A DNA stretch of 64,000 bases from Phlebopus portentosus (lineage: Eukaryota > Basidiomycota > Agaricomycetes > Boletales > Boletinellaceae), in contig JAYXKI010000009.1 of NCBI GenBank assembly GCA_037892935.1, positions 434,001 through 498,000 of the forward strand. Direction: 5' to 3'. The position numbers were made by a program, and so were the translations under genes. Under the pieces are notes generated by a model. It was not told where the DNA came from and did no database searches. It was given only the letters and a program-made list of their open reading frames with translations. Below, piece after piece: positions 34,144 to 46,060 of this stretch. The number at the start of each line of letters is the position of its first letter. The first letter of the stretch is position 1.

Positions 34144-35916
34144 TTAATGCATCCGCACCCATTCAGCATCCTCACCTTCAACTCGAACCCACTTCTTGTC
34201 TTCGACGATCTTCGCCAATTTCTCGTACTCTTCGTCGTTGAAATCATACGGCAATCCGTACTCCTCGCCATCGAATTGGATGGTATCAAAAGACTTGAAG
34301 AGATTCGACCGTACTTTCGCCATGTCGCAAATGGATTTGATGACGGTGACATTGTCGTCGCCAAGGAACAACCAGTCGAGCTCGAGTGACTTAAGTGCGG
34401 GACATAAGACACCATCAGAGGCATCGCGCCGGCTCCGTATTTCGATTGACGTCGCATCAGGAACCGACGGATTCCCAGACGTTTCGGGGGCGGATGATGT
34501 TCCGAAAGACTTTGGGGCGTTGTCTGAGGAAGAGGATGTTTCCGCCCTACGAGCGGTTGCGTTCAGCACGGAGGCTTCTTCGCGATCACCCTCTCCCGAT
34601 GATGAACTCCCAGATTCCTTGAGAACTTCATCCCGTGCGATGGAGCTGTCAAGAGCCTTGGAATTACCATCTGACGTGGACAATTCCTCTTCCACGTTAG
34701 GAGCATCTTCTGCAGAAGAACAGGCGGGAGTTCCGGGAGTGTCCTCCGTAACATGCACACTTGCGGAATTATCTTCCGATGCGGAAGGGCTTTCAACTCC
34801 AGGAGGAGTGTCAACCCTTGGAGTCGATGGATGAGGTTCATCACAGGTCATTTGAGGCGTGAATTCGCGGAAGAGCTGTGTCGTCAGTGCCATATACTTC
34901 AACCCAAGGTCTCGTAGCGCAGGCAATAAGCGGAGGATCGTTATCAGCTTGTCTTCTTCCAGCTCGAAGGTAGAAATCCATAGGTACGTCAAGGGCGGTA
35001 GCGAACGCTGGACGAACTTCAATAGGATATCTCCTTCCCCAATGGTGTCGTAGCCATCGTAATAGAGACTTTTCACAAAGGGCAAAGTCAACTTGTCGAT
35101 AATGTAGGGTGCAGGATTGCCGTGTTCAAGGATGAGGAACTCCAACCCGTGAGTAAACGGGACGTCCTTTTCCTTTGGCAAGGGTTGCGAGATGACATTG
35201 GCGGCGCTGTGAATAAATGATCCGCGAAAAAGTTGAAGGTTCGGAGCAACCCTCAGGAGATTCAAGCATTGATGCTTAACGGAGTCGTCCGAATGTTCGC
35301 CGTAAAACTGGAGGTTTGACATGCTGGACATGTTGCGGATGGGCTTCCTTCCGACCTCAAGGACGTACGATCCGGAAAGTTTGAGTTCCTCCAAGTATGG
35401 GGAATGCGCAACATTAACTTGTGCTTCCAACACTTCTCCCTTGTATGTTTCAAAATTAAAGTCAAGATTCAACGACTTTAGCATCGGCATTCTCTGTAGT
35501 CTGATACCTGGGAAATCGAAGGAAACGAATGCAGAGCAATCCAGCCACACATTCTCCCAGCGCGCTTGGTGAGAAATCAACCTCTTGACCATATATTCCG
35601 CAGTCAAATGAGGTTGTGCGCCGTCGTCCTCCCCCAGAACACACTTGAGAGAATAATTAAGTGGAGATCTGCCTGATCTCTGGAGCCACGTGAAGAAGAT
35701 ATCCATCGTCACCTTCCACAGCTCCGGATCTAATGTAATATCAAGGAAGGACCAGAGCTCTCCGATGGAAAGAGCCACTTTGCGCCAACGCCGACAAACA
35801 TGCGAAATAGTGATGGGTGAAGATATGGGAGCCGGCGCGCCGATGACTTGCGTCCGCGGCTCACTATTGAGAAAGATATTGCAGAGAACCTCGTCGGATA
35901 GCTTATTCGCATGCAT
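34144..35916 (-). CDS. F-box/LRR-like protein with acidic low-complexity insert
   Basis: A single uninterrupted 590-codon frame from ATG 35916 to TAA 34144. The N-terminus MHANKLSDEVLCNIFLNSE + ITISHVCRRWRKVALSIGELW is the F-box type common in Agaricomycetes, which links Skp1-Cul1 ubiquitin ligases to substrates. Leucine-rich repeat-like strands follow (LKSLNLDFNF, YLEELKLSGSYVLEVG, LPFVKSLYYDGYD, LLPALRDLGLKYMAL). At about residues 355-500 a Ser/Glu/Asp/Pro-rich segment interrupts them, and a last repeat (LCPALKSLELDWLFLGDDNV) and acidic tail follow. Substrate unknown. No introns, unlike its neighbours. It is divergent from AKR1; the 325-bp gap is their shared promoter region. Confidence 0.8.
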   Translation of the reverse strand: MHANKLSDEVLCNIFLNSEPRTQVIGAPAPISSPITISHVCRRWRKVALSIGELWSFLDITLDPELWKVTMDIFFTWLQRSGRSPLNYSLKCVLGEDDGAQPHLTAEYMVKRLISHQARWENVWLDCSAFVSFDFPGIRLQRMPMLKSLNLDFNFETYKGEVLEAQVNVAHSPYLEELKLSGSYVLEVGRKPIRNMSSMSNLQFYGEHSDDSVKHQCLNLLRVAPNLQLFRGSFIHSAANVISQPLPKEKDVPFTHGLEFLILEHGNPAPYIIDKLTLPFVKSLYYDGYDTIGEGDILLKFVQRSLPPLTYLWISTFELEEDKLITILRLLPALRDLGLKYMALTTQLFREFTPQMTCDEPHPSTPRVDTPPGVESPSASEDNSASVHVTEDTPGTPACSSAEDAPNVEEELSTSDGNSKALDSSIARDEVLKESGSSSSGEGDREEASVLNATARRAETSSSSDNAPKSFGTSSAPETSGNPSVPDATSIEIRSRRDASDGVLCPALKSLELDWLFLGDDNVTVIKSICDMAKVRSNLFKSFDTIQFDGEEYGLPYDFNDEEYEKLAKIVEDKKWVRVEGEDAEWVRMH

Positions 35917-36241
35917 TCTTCCTGATGATTGTGACGAGGGAGCTTAAAATGAACTGTAAGAGTCGCTCCAGAACCGAAAGTAAACGCGAAAATACGTTCA
36001 ATATCTTGATCGTCGAAGAATAAATCATTAATATTGACGCACATCATTAGACCGGAGATCGCACCTACTCCTTGAACCAGGGCTCAGTAACTCACATCCA
36101 TGGACGTTCAGCTAGGATACTGTGGTGGCTAAAGGCAAGAAAGTTAGAACCAAATCAAATGTACTCACGTGATATAACCGCAGTTTCCGTCACGACACGC
36201 GTGGCGAATCCTGATTCTTCACCGCTTTCCTCGTAACCGTC

Positions 36242-38885
36242 ATGTCCGATCCAACAAGCATAGTCACTCCCACAGCTGAACCAACAACAGCAATCAACCT
36301 TGAGGATGCTTCGGGCACGAATGCCTCATTTGCCCGTCAACAAATTCAGACGGTCTACGAGCCAGAGGTGAGCTGGGATTCAGAAGCTGCTGTGTCATAA
36401 ACGGAAGAATTGCTAATGCTGTTATTAGATCAATATTTTCGTCGCCGCTCAGCGAGGCGATTTGGACACTCTAAGAATGCTGATAGAGTCTGGAAAAGCC
36501 AAAGCAACTGATAGAGATGACCAAAATATCACTCCGTTACACTGGGCAGCAATTAATGCGCAGTTGCCTGCCTGCCGTTACCTCCTAGACCAGGGAGCTG
36601 AGGTTGATGCACTCGGTGGTGACCTCGTCGCGACTCCTATGCAATGGGCTGCTCGGAATGGGTATCTTTATGTTATTCAGCTCCTCATTGCTCACAATGC
36701 GGATCCAACAATCACGGATGCGCAAGGTTACAACACGTTGCACCTCGTTACCCATTCTTCGTCGGTCATGTCGCTACTGTACCTTCTTCATCAACCGATC
36801 AGTATCGACTCACGCGACGCTCAAGGACATACGGCGCTCATGTGGGCAGCTTACCAAGGCGATGCGCTCTCCGTTGATCTTCTATTGAAGCACGGCGCTG
36901 ATCCAAACACCCGAGATGAATCGGATTTGACACCGCTTCACTGGGCGGTCGTTAAAGGTAATAGAAATTGCATACGCAAACTCGTTGAGAAGGGATCAGA
37001 CATCAATGCCAAAACGCGAGAAGGCAAGACGCCGAGAGACATGGCAGTCGAGCTGAAAAGCCTTGGGGCTTGGAAACGTGCTTTGGAGGAGGGTGGTATG
37101 CTTGAGGATGGAACCAAAAAATTAAAACCGCTCAGCGAGGTGTGCTTGTCCGCGATTTTCTGTCTCGTTTCATTTGTCTGATTCCGTTTATTCTTAGCGG
37201 AATACGAAGTTGGCTATTTTTATTTTGCCGACTATCTTCTTCTACCTCATATTCACTACTTTGAGAGTCATGCCGTGGTATACGGGTATATTATTGGCTA
37301 TGGCCGAGTTCTTCGCTATGCATCACGTACGCGCAGTCACTTCAAATTTCTTGCAATCGTCACTGATACGAAACTGTTCTGTTCATCAGATTGTCACCCG
37401 AGTCTTACTAAACAGCGCGAGCTATTCTGATGGAGTAATACAAAGTCCTTATTATGCGGGAATTATATTTGGCAGTCTAGTTTGGGTTGCATATTGTTGG
37501 ACCACTCGATTAGTGCATCGTAAGTATTTGCAGGCTGTTTTGCGCTTTTCTCGAGTTTGACCGTTCGTGCAGAAACGTCGCATCACGCATTCGCTCATTT
37601 AATGTTCGCTCTCGCATATGGATTGTGTGTGTACAACTTTATACGATCTATCACCTTGGATCCCGGAACTTGCCCCAAACCCGCGAATGACGGGGAGCTG
37701 CGAGCGGTGAGATGCCTGATTCATCATATCTGGCAAGACATCTGATTTAATGTCTAGATCGTAGAAGAGCTCGCATCAGAAGGACGTTTGAATGGACAAA
37801 CGTTCTGTATACAGTGCATGGTATGTTCTGGAGGATTCTTGGTTAAATTCACCGTCTTCATGCAGAGGTACAGGCCCGCAAGCCACTTCGTTCAAAGCAT
37901 TGCCGTATCTGTGACAAATGCGTGGCTCGACACGACCAGTGAGTGTCTTGAGCTATGCTTTTCACCCGTATCTCATAACCATGTAGTCATTGTCCTTGGG
38001 TCTGGAACTGCGGTAAGCTAACTTGTTTCAGTTAAAAGATTCCCTGACGTGGCTTTCTCTTTCCCGTAGTTGGAGTAAACAATCATCGACAATTCATCCT
38101 TTTCGTCAGCACTCTTGTAGTCGGAGTAATCTTGTTCGATTATCTTACTTATGCTTGTGGGTCCTTACATGTGGATCATTGATGTCGGACCCGGTTGATA
38201 ATAATTGCTTTCAGATTACTCGACCGTGAACATCGCATCTGAACCATCTTCGACTTGTCTCTTACCAGACGATCTTTGCACCATCACCGCATACGATCCA
38301 TTCCTGTTCTCAGTGGCCTGTTGGTCTACTCTACAGCTTCTATGGACGTTCATTCTTCTCGCAAGCCAACTGTATCAGGTCATGCGCCAAATGACGACAT
38401 TCGAGGTCTCAAATCTCGGTCGGTACGGCTTCATGGGTGGACGGGGTGGTCAGAGTCTTGCATCGCAAATGGGACACCGGCATCAGCACGCACCTATGGG
38501 TGCAAGCGAAGATGGGCCAGCTCCAGCCCACGCTCACCAGCACACAGGGTGCGGCGGGACGCTCTTGCAACTCACAGGTCTCGACATCTTCACCCGCGGT
38601 CGAGCGGCCGACGGGCTCGCACGCGCACGGAAAGCCTCCAATCCCTTCGACCTCGGCATCATCGGGAACTGCAAGGACTTCTGGACAGCCGGGCGAGAAC
38701 TCGGCGTCGAGTACGACCGTTTATACGACGTTCCTCTTGAAGGGTTCCGAGAAGCCAGGAAACGAAGGGAAAGAGAAGAGGAGGACGAAGGGCGTGGACG
38801 AAAACCAAAGAGCCATTTCATGGGCTTCAGTCTTTCGTTCGGACGTGGGAGTCGGTCTGGATACGAACCTGTCAGCCAGGTGTAA
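36242..38885 (+). CDS. AKR1: Palmitoyltransferase with ankyrin repeats (Akr1 type)
   Basis: Golgi/endosome S-palmitoyltransferase acting on cytosolic and membrane proteins, including casein kinases and signalling factors in yeast. The ATG at 36242 gives MSDPTSIVTPTAEPTTAINL; exon 2 starts INIFVAAQRGDLDTLRMLIE. Five to six ankyrin repeats (NITPLHWAAINAQLPACRYL, ATPMQWAARNGYLYVIQLLI, GHTALMWAAYQGDALSVDLL, DLTPLHWAVVKGNRNCIRKL) precede TM segments (LAIFILPTIFFYLIFTTLRV). The catalytic domain ARKPLRSKHCRICDKCVARH is followed by DHHCPWVWNC and VGVNNHRQFILFVSTLVVG, with one intron between the two His codons of DHHC; the motif is intact. The C-terminus QMTTFEVSNLGRYGFMGGRG and RAADGLARARKASNPFDLGI matches the Akr1 tail. 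Complete. Confidence 0.93.
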
Positions 38886-39120
38886 TTTCTGTATACTTAA
38901 TGACTATGTGCATTTTAATCGGACATTTTATTTTCACGGCGACGTGGTTGTAATTTGACGAAATTCACGAATCCTGATGTGATGTTTTGCCTGACACGGA
39001 AGTTACCGGTAACAATTGACCGTTGGACTTGATAAAAGTCGTCCGTTGTATTCATCAATTATTGCGTGTAGAGCAAGATGATAGCTAATGAAAATTTATC
39101 CATGATCTCTTCACTGCACT

Positions 39121-42100
39121 TTAAAACAAGCCCTGCACAGAACCAAAGCCAGTAGGACAATTTTGCCTAGCAATGCTTGATGAGCCACTACGCAAATAGC
39201 AGATTTTTGCCGCCACGCATTCGTCCGAACACGGTGCCGTGCGTACCGAGCTTTTGCCTTGAAGAGTGTGGAATATCTAGGAGCATGGATGATATGAGAA
39301 ACAACAGGTACGCAAAGATAAATGGTTTTGGCTCTTACTCGAACTAGATCCGTATTATTTTCCATCACTAAAAATGATTCGTAGGTTATACAGGCCTGTT
39401 TCGTATTCCGTGAGAAAGGAAAACACACCTTCCGTAACACGATGCCACCACGTAGCATTCAATGGATCGTTGGGTCCCCAGCCAGTGATATTCGTTCCAT
39501 AAGTATCGCGTGTGCTATATTCATACGTGAATGTCGGACCGAACGTAATTTGATGGTCAAGATCAGGGAAAGCAGAGACGTCGCTCTTCCACCTAGGATC
39601 AAACTAGTGAGCGTCTTATTTACACGGTGAGGGATACGCGCCTTACGTATGTGCGTCGAGGACCTCAAAAGTCTGAAAATATACCAAAAGAATATATTTG
39701 CGGTCTGTGAGAAGATAGATGATATCTTAAGACACAAGAGCCTTACAGAAGAGTCGACTTCATACACGCGGAAGCCCGAATTCAGGTTTGATGCCGGTGT
39801 AATTGATGGTCCGTTCCATGAAACGACTAATGCGTTCTCTGCTGTCTTCACTGTACCATTATTCGTGTAAAATATCTTATAAGATGCGCAATTCAGCAAT
39901 GCCCCTTCTGTTTTGGGTAAATACTTACCGAAAGCTCATCTTCGTGCGTGTGACCCCAAAAGATGCCTTTGCAGCGTATGTTCAATCGTGATCGAGAATG
40001 TAGACACTATGAGAGCTTACCCGCGATAACGTGCGGCGAAAATCGATCTACACTGTCTGAGCGTCAGCAACTAGATTTATAGCCAAAATGTTCCAAAGCA
40101 TACATCTGATAAACTAGGGTAACAGTCAGTTTCGTTCCTTTTACTTGAGATCAAGAGATGCATCTCACAAAGATTTGACGGGTTGAACAGCGCGTTTGTA
40201 CCATCCCATCCGCTCAAGACATGCCCCATAATCCAGACTGAGGGGAGACATCGCGTGAACCATGAACATACATACTAGTGCATCACTAAGATCAGAACTC
40301 ACCACGATCGCCCGCATGTTCTGCATCCTGCAACTCGTCTGTGAGGAACCGCAGCATACCGGACGGATCCGAGGATGTCATGTTGATGTAATTGAACCAG
40401 TTCGCTCTGAATAACATGGCAGAAAAAAGAAAACGCAAAGTCAGTAAGATATAAGTGAGTCCGAGAGGATCCTCACCGCAGCCAAAGATTCGTATTTAGA
40501 GTGATAATCCGTAATCCGTCCCTTCTTTGGACCATATACGCGCCATAATGCGCTCGAGCAAGTTCGACTGCAGCCTCAGGAATCCAATCCTCGTGCTTCC
40601 AAAGACTTGAAACATGGTCATAATTCCTAGAGCAGTGTCATCAGTTTTAGCCAGGATAAAATAGCAGTCTTGGCTAAATTGAATAATTCACCAGTCAAAT
40701 TGGTGTGCCAGCTCACCACCCAAAGAATGTGGAGCGTCTTGGGCACTAGAAACATGTCACTTATTAGTCTTCAGAATACTGTGAAATATTGATGTACATA
40801 CACGCCAACAGAGTCGTGATTACCCAAAGCAACATAAGTAGGGCCTGCCTTCAGCATGCGCTTGATGAGGTCGAAGACCACAGTCTAATTCAATCGGTCC
40901 GATCCATGCTTAGATTCGAGCACGCTTGGTAGACGAGGAGTGATGACGTACCTCGGTGTACATCATATAAGCCCGCGAGAGCTGCTGGTCAGTATCATGC
41001 GCGAGAAGGTCTCCTGTGTATAGTGTCCAGGCGAACCCAGAGTCTTGCGTGCCCGTGAGGACTGGGATCGCCTCAAAGGCGGATAATGTCAGTGAGTATG
41101 GAGAGTCACTGAATAAGTTCGTTAGTACTCGGCGCATAAGTATGAGAATTAGCGAATTCGCACCAGAGGAAAGCACCAAAACGCGGCGCCGAGACCAGTG
41201 TCTTATTCGGACTAGAGGTTGCGACGTTGCCTTCTCGGCAACACAGTCCAGATGTACAGTTTGCCTCCGCTCCAGTTGAATAGCCTTTTTCCGCGTGCAA
41301 ACGACGGAAAGGGTGGCCTGAGCCTCTAATACTGCTTGAGGATAAGGAGGTAGTACTCACGAGGATCAAGGTGGATATCCGAAAGATGCAATACCTTCAA
41401 CCGTTTCCCGCTAGGCTTTCTACGAGCAGGCAAGAGATCAGGTTTGGGCTTTGCAAACCAATTAGTTAGGTTGAGTGGTGACGTTGGCGGCATCGGGCAC
41501 GCGCTCAGGAAATTTTGGCATATCATCTGGAGAGAAAGATATAAATAGATCGGTCAACATGTGATCGCGTTCAGGCACATAACGACTCGGAAGCAATATC
41601 AAGGGGTTGATGCCATGACGAAGTGAGATGGCTGGGTTAAGGAAGAAAATTCAAGACGCCCTACCTGACCATCGTAGCCCTCGACATCCGCGAACGCGAC
41701 AACCTGTATAAATTCCCGTTCATTATCAGGCCGTAAACCATTTTTGTTTCACTTTTCCTGAAACTTTCTTGCACTGACCTGGGTAATTACGCTCCCGAGA
41801 TCAAGCTTCCCAAACGTGGTACTGCAGGATGAAGAGAGCCTGAATGCCTCGCACAGACCCACAACGGCCGCAGGACCTTGTTCCGGGGCAGCAAGCGCCA
41901 CGAACTTGAGGACCCCAAGAGCAGTCTGACATCGTGCACATGTATCGTTGCGAAAGGGCGAGTTTGGCGTCTCTGGTGAGGCCAGAAGCTGAATTTGGCG
42001 GATGGCTTGTGCCAAGATGGCGGAATCCGAGGCGCGCGGTGGGAGGAAATGCGGGTCCGACGTGTCATTCTTCCAAAAAGCGGGAAATTAGCAAAAGGCG

Positions 42101-42424
42101 CAGACGCAACAGGTGGCAACTTGCCACTGGGATCTTGTCCGGGTTCGTCAGGTCGAAGGGATACACTGTATGCTAAAGTCTTTCTTTAGAAATGATAAAT
42201 AAAATCAGAAAAAATGCGACGCTCACAGTAATAGGATCCGTAATGACAGGCTGCACTTGCTCACTCGTCTGAGTCGGATTATTGTAATATTTCCCGTACA
42301 CGGATGTCGGAAAGGCCCCAGGAACAGTAAAAACCGTGGGGCCGAAATGGAGGGATTGAGCAACAGCCCGCCCGACCGTTCCCAGAGCAATGGCGACAAA
42401 AGACTTCTTCGCCAAACCAGACAT
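39121..42424 (-). CDS. Secreted acid-sphingomyelinase-like phosphodiesterase
   Basis: A metallophosphoesterase of the sphingomyelin phosphodiesterase family, expected to cleave phosphocholine- or phosphoinositol-type headgroups outside the cell or in the vacuole. The signal peptide MSGLAKKSFVAIALGTVGRA starts at 42424. A saposin-B domain follows (CARCQTALGVLKFVALAAPE). Metal-binding motifs in order: LHLSDIHLDPR, TGDLLAHD, VALGNHDSVGV and IFWGHTHEDE. The tail NITGWGPNDPLNATWWHRVT, MENNTDLVR + IFHTLQGKSSVRTAPCSDEC and ICYLRSGSSSIARQNCPTGF matches the Cys-rich C-terminus. It needs two final introns and ends GSVQGLF with TAA at 39121. Many short introns. All metal ligands seen are present, so an active enzyme is likely. 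The natural substrate cannot be read from sequence. Confidence 0.9.
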
Positions 42425-43550
42425 AGCCAGTCAAGGACGGCAAGGAGCTTTTCTCAGCTCAAGTAACTTGCTGATTATTACCTTTCTCGCGGAGACCACT
42501 TCCCAAGAGGCGAGTCCGGGTTTCCATCGGCCATGCCTTGCATTTTAACCTTTTATCCTACCCATCAAGGTGGGCCGAAACCCGTGTGGAATTCTGTCCC
42601 ACTCCGCTACGCGTGGTCGTGAAGGATGATCGCTGATGTGTTTTTTTCCGGGAAGAAGAGTTCCTATCTATCAGTACCTGTTGTGCATAAGCTCCGGTGA
42701 GAGAGAGCAATTCATTTTAATATCATAGACTTCCAATCACCACCTTCGATCATTAGACATATAGATCAGAAATGATATTAGGTCCGTCTTTCTCGGTGAT
42801 TGTCATATAAGTACTCGTTGGCCCTGTGCCAGAGGACAATTGCCATAAGTAAAGACGAGCGAGCGTGGGAAGACAGATTAGCGCCTTCGTCGGCCTTCTC
42901 TTCACAACATACGCAAAGATCATGGATAGATATGACCGTCGACTACGCTATTCTCACTATTTTCAAAATTTATTCTATATCCACGTAGCGCCTTATTTCT
43001 AGTAGCGAAGGGGGAGAAACGCAAATGTTTCTCTTCACTTCTCGCCATCAAGTTCGCGGATGTTTCCTGTCAGGGCGGCTTATGGGTTTTCAGTATTAGT
43101 TCAATCCCAGCATCAATGATCAGTCGCGTTGCCATCTTGCTGAGTCAACGCTTTCACAACGTTTCATCCATTGGCGGTTTCAGCAGATAATCGACGCCTC
43201 GCGGTAATCACTTCAAGTGTTCTTTCTCCTTCCGACATTCTCGTACAATGCGCATCAGTCGCTCATGTGTACTTAGCCTTTGAAGTAAGTATCTCGACAA
43301 TGAAAATCAGATAAGGGTAGCGAAGAGAGATTTGCTTTTAAGAAATCAATGAGCAAACTATTTCCTAATCGCACGATGGAAGTGCAGAACGAAGCCAGAC
43401 AGGGACGAAAATTACCACATACCAAGGAGAGGTGGATGTATTATATACATAAATCAACACAGACAGGAAGGGTATAAGTTAAGCAATAAATTCATAACAT
43501 CAACGTCTATACATACTGTTCAATACATTGTTCCGAATGCAGATTTTTAT
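42425..43550. other. Intergenic region upstream of the phosphodiesterase gene
   Basis: About 1.1 kb. The part next to 42424 is the phosphodiesterase promoter, and the part near 43550 the 3' flank of the LIM gene. No supported gene. Confidence 0.4.
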
Positions 43551-44962
43551 TCAAGCACCAGCCTTCCCAAGAAGAGCATATCCACTCCCTTGAGGACCGT
43601 AAAACTAAACACGAAAGATACGCAAAGCATTAATCATCCATTTAGAAGCATGAGAACAAACAGACGACATACCTTACTGTAGCAGCTTCGACAAACGACC
43701 TTTTCGCCCTTCTCCGCAAGCCTAGACGAATCAAGCGCCGTATTACACTCCGTACAGCGCAAGCAGGGTTTGTGGAACACCTTCCCGTTTGCCTTTACTT
43801 GTTCCGCGAAGTACACAGCTTTGGAGCATCGGGCGCACAGCGGGGTACCCGTTCCAGGCATAGCACGATTCGCCCAGGGACTTCCACGTAGTGGACTGCC
43901 GCCTGTGAGTGCGGCTCCATAGCGCGTTCCTGTCATATTTTGCCGAACCGGTATTGGAGAACCAGGGTGACCGGATGAGACAGCAGTCGGTGACGTCGGT
44001 GATTGAGGACGAGGGGTCACGCCGGCGCTCTGGGTTCGCATCAGGTGAGTCGGAGTGAGAGGTATGGTTCGCGGAATACCCGGCTTGCCGCGTTCCGGCT
44101 TAAGGTCTTCGACTTCTTCTTTGTTCTCCGAAGCATCGTCGCCTTTATTGCTTCCTTCGCTCTTCCCATCAACACCGCTTAGTTCGCCCATGGCGGATGA
44201 GTGGACTGTCCGCTCAACTCGTTCGGTAACCGCAAGATTTTCCATCTTCTTAGCTAGAGCCTATTAAGCAATACCGATAATAATCAATAGTCCATAAATA
44301 TTCTTAGGAGCTATGACGCACTCTTGCCTGCGATGGAGACCCAATCTGATCCGGAGGGCCTCTCTTCGCCCGCTCAAATCTGGCTTCCGTCTCAATCTCC
44401 TCCCGAGTAGGTGAAGTGCTCCTATACGACCTAGCCGGAGATCCAGTAAATGCTGGTCTTACTGGAGACGATGGCGATGCTAATGGTATATCGTCGCGGT
44501 GCGGGAGGTTCGCTTGCCGAAGATCTCGCGGTCCGAAATTCTTAGTATAGCATTGTTTACTGGAAATGCGTCCAAAGTATATCAGACACTGAGAAACGCA
44601 TACAATACAAGGTGGGGTGTACCAATATGGTTCTTTGTCGTGTTCCATTAAGGAGAGTGAGTCTAATCGTTTGTCACATGTTGTACAAGCAAGACAAGGC
44701 TGTCCAAATACCAATCAGTCCTCGTATGCGTACACAGAAACAACAGCTCCACCTTATGGTATAACTGAAATACGCCAGATGTAATGAGCACCCATGACAA
44801 TTATTCGACACAACGAAGCGTACCATCCGTCCAGGACCCATGATCTGTCGAGTCCGGTTTCAGTTGCGGATTCGTGAACCAGAATAGACGACGAACCTGT
44901 TCTGCAGCGTATACAGCCCTCCCGCATCTCGGACAATATGGTACTCCGCCAAATGGATGCAT
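43551..44962 (-). CDS. Two-LIM-domain protein, CRP/cytoskeletal-adaptor type
   Basis: Zinc-binding adaptor, probably linked to actin or signalling. The ATG at 44962 gives MHPFGGVPYCPRCGRAVYAA + EQ. Exons 44897-44962, 44824-44844 (21 nt, IMGPGRM) and 44753-44764 (12 nt, LYHK) join to PCLACTTCDKRLDSLSLMEH from 44699. LIM1 has the full CxxC...HxxCxxCxxC...CxxC set (CPRC, HKPCLACTTC, CKQC). A Ser/Pro-rich linker follows (NLPHRDDIPLASPSSPVRPA, RTIPLTPTHLMRTQSAGVTP). LIM2 is CARCSKAVYFAEQ, HKPCLRCTEC, CRSC, and the tail LYGPQGSGYALLGKAGA ends at TGA 43551. Both zinc sites are complete. No catalytic domain, so it is a scaffold by inference. Confidence 0.88.
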
Positions 44963-45218
44963 TGTGTGTCCGTACTCAGGTATATATACAAGAAAGCAGC
45001 TGCACGTTGGCGAGGCCAGTATGTAGACGTTTAAGACAGAGATCGCCTGAACGCGTTGACGAAGGGGCTCCTTTCGGCCCGTGATCGACCCGTGAGATTA
45101 TATTACGTCATCTCGGTCCGAGTTTGTCGAATGTTTTATAAGTGAGTAATGAACATTTACATTTTCCTATTTCTTTCATTATGTGCGATGTCACCCAGGT
45201 ATTTTGGACCGGTTTAAA

Positions 45219-45840
45219 CTACTGCTTTGATGGACAGCGATCCCATGTCACAGTCGAGTCATCCAACTTGAAAACATGGCATTGGTAAGTTCCGCCTTCC
45301 TTAAGGCGGCTAAACATCAGCCTGGCAGCAAGACTCGCGACAAGAATTAAGGAATTATGCAGATATTGACAAGAAATTCTAGGTCTGGCGGAGATGCGGT
45401 CCAGAGATACTAGATATTTTTCCGAAAGCACAATCTTGGGCGCTTTGATGTTCTCCCAGAGATGCTCGCTTTCGCCCTGCAAGATTAATGCTATCGGACG
45501 TCTTCTGCATCACATATACTCTTCATCACCACTTTTGGATATCACTGGAAGTACGTTCCAGTGAGCTTTTTGCTCGCCTAAGCGATCGAGTTATTGGGAT
45601 TTGCTTTCAGCTTCATTCCATGATCCAACTAGTCTGATAAATAAATCGCAAACTGCGCCTGATCATGTGACTGGGAAACTGCATTGCGTACGCAGTTATC
45701 GACCGGAATGCCAATATGCAGGTAGTGCGCCTCAAGAAAGGGGCCGAGGAAATGCAGATTGACCGATATTTCCTCCGTAGACATTTATCAATGCCACTAG
45801 TGGGCGTATAGGAGGTCGATGTAACGCAGTTCACTACCTC
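45219..45840 (-). pseudogene. Decayed tandem copy of the aldo/keto reductase gene
   Basis: Minus-strand fragments align in order with the intact reductase next door. LRYIDLLYAH matches [24 protein letters not shown] matches [12 protein letters not shown], and RFIYQTSWIME matches [18 protein letters not shown] is shared exactly, with a 17-base identical stretch near 45503-45519. HLWENIKAPKIVLSEKYLVS matches [20 protein letters not shown], and the end WDRCPSKQ matches WDRWPLRQP. Stops and frameshifts break it, and a segment between IME and YVMQKT is shortened by an estimated 150 bp or more. Not functional. Confidence 0.8.
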
Positions 45841-46060
45841 TTCAGACCCGTTTAGATGTTGACCATATTCGTTTTAGAATCAGATTCGCTCCATTGAATA
45901 CGTGCCTCAAGGCAAGATGGTAAAGTACAGTGACCTCGTCGTACTCGTCAGGTAGACACTAACGTCAATGATTTCTCTATTCGAAAGGCAATGCGTCTAT
46001 TAACATAGCACCTAACATTTTTATCACGATTACATTCATTGATCTCGTATTCGATGAAGG

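Noticed and set aside
34196..34834. 212-codon plus-strand frame opposite the F-box gene
   Set aside because: It is antisense to the Ser/Glu-rich insert of a well-supported gene; codon bias of the insert keeps the opposite frame open.
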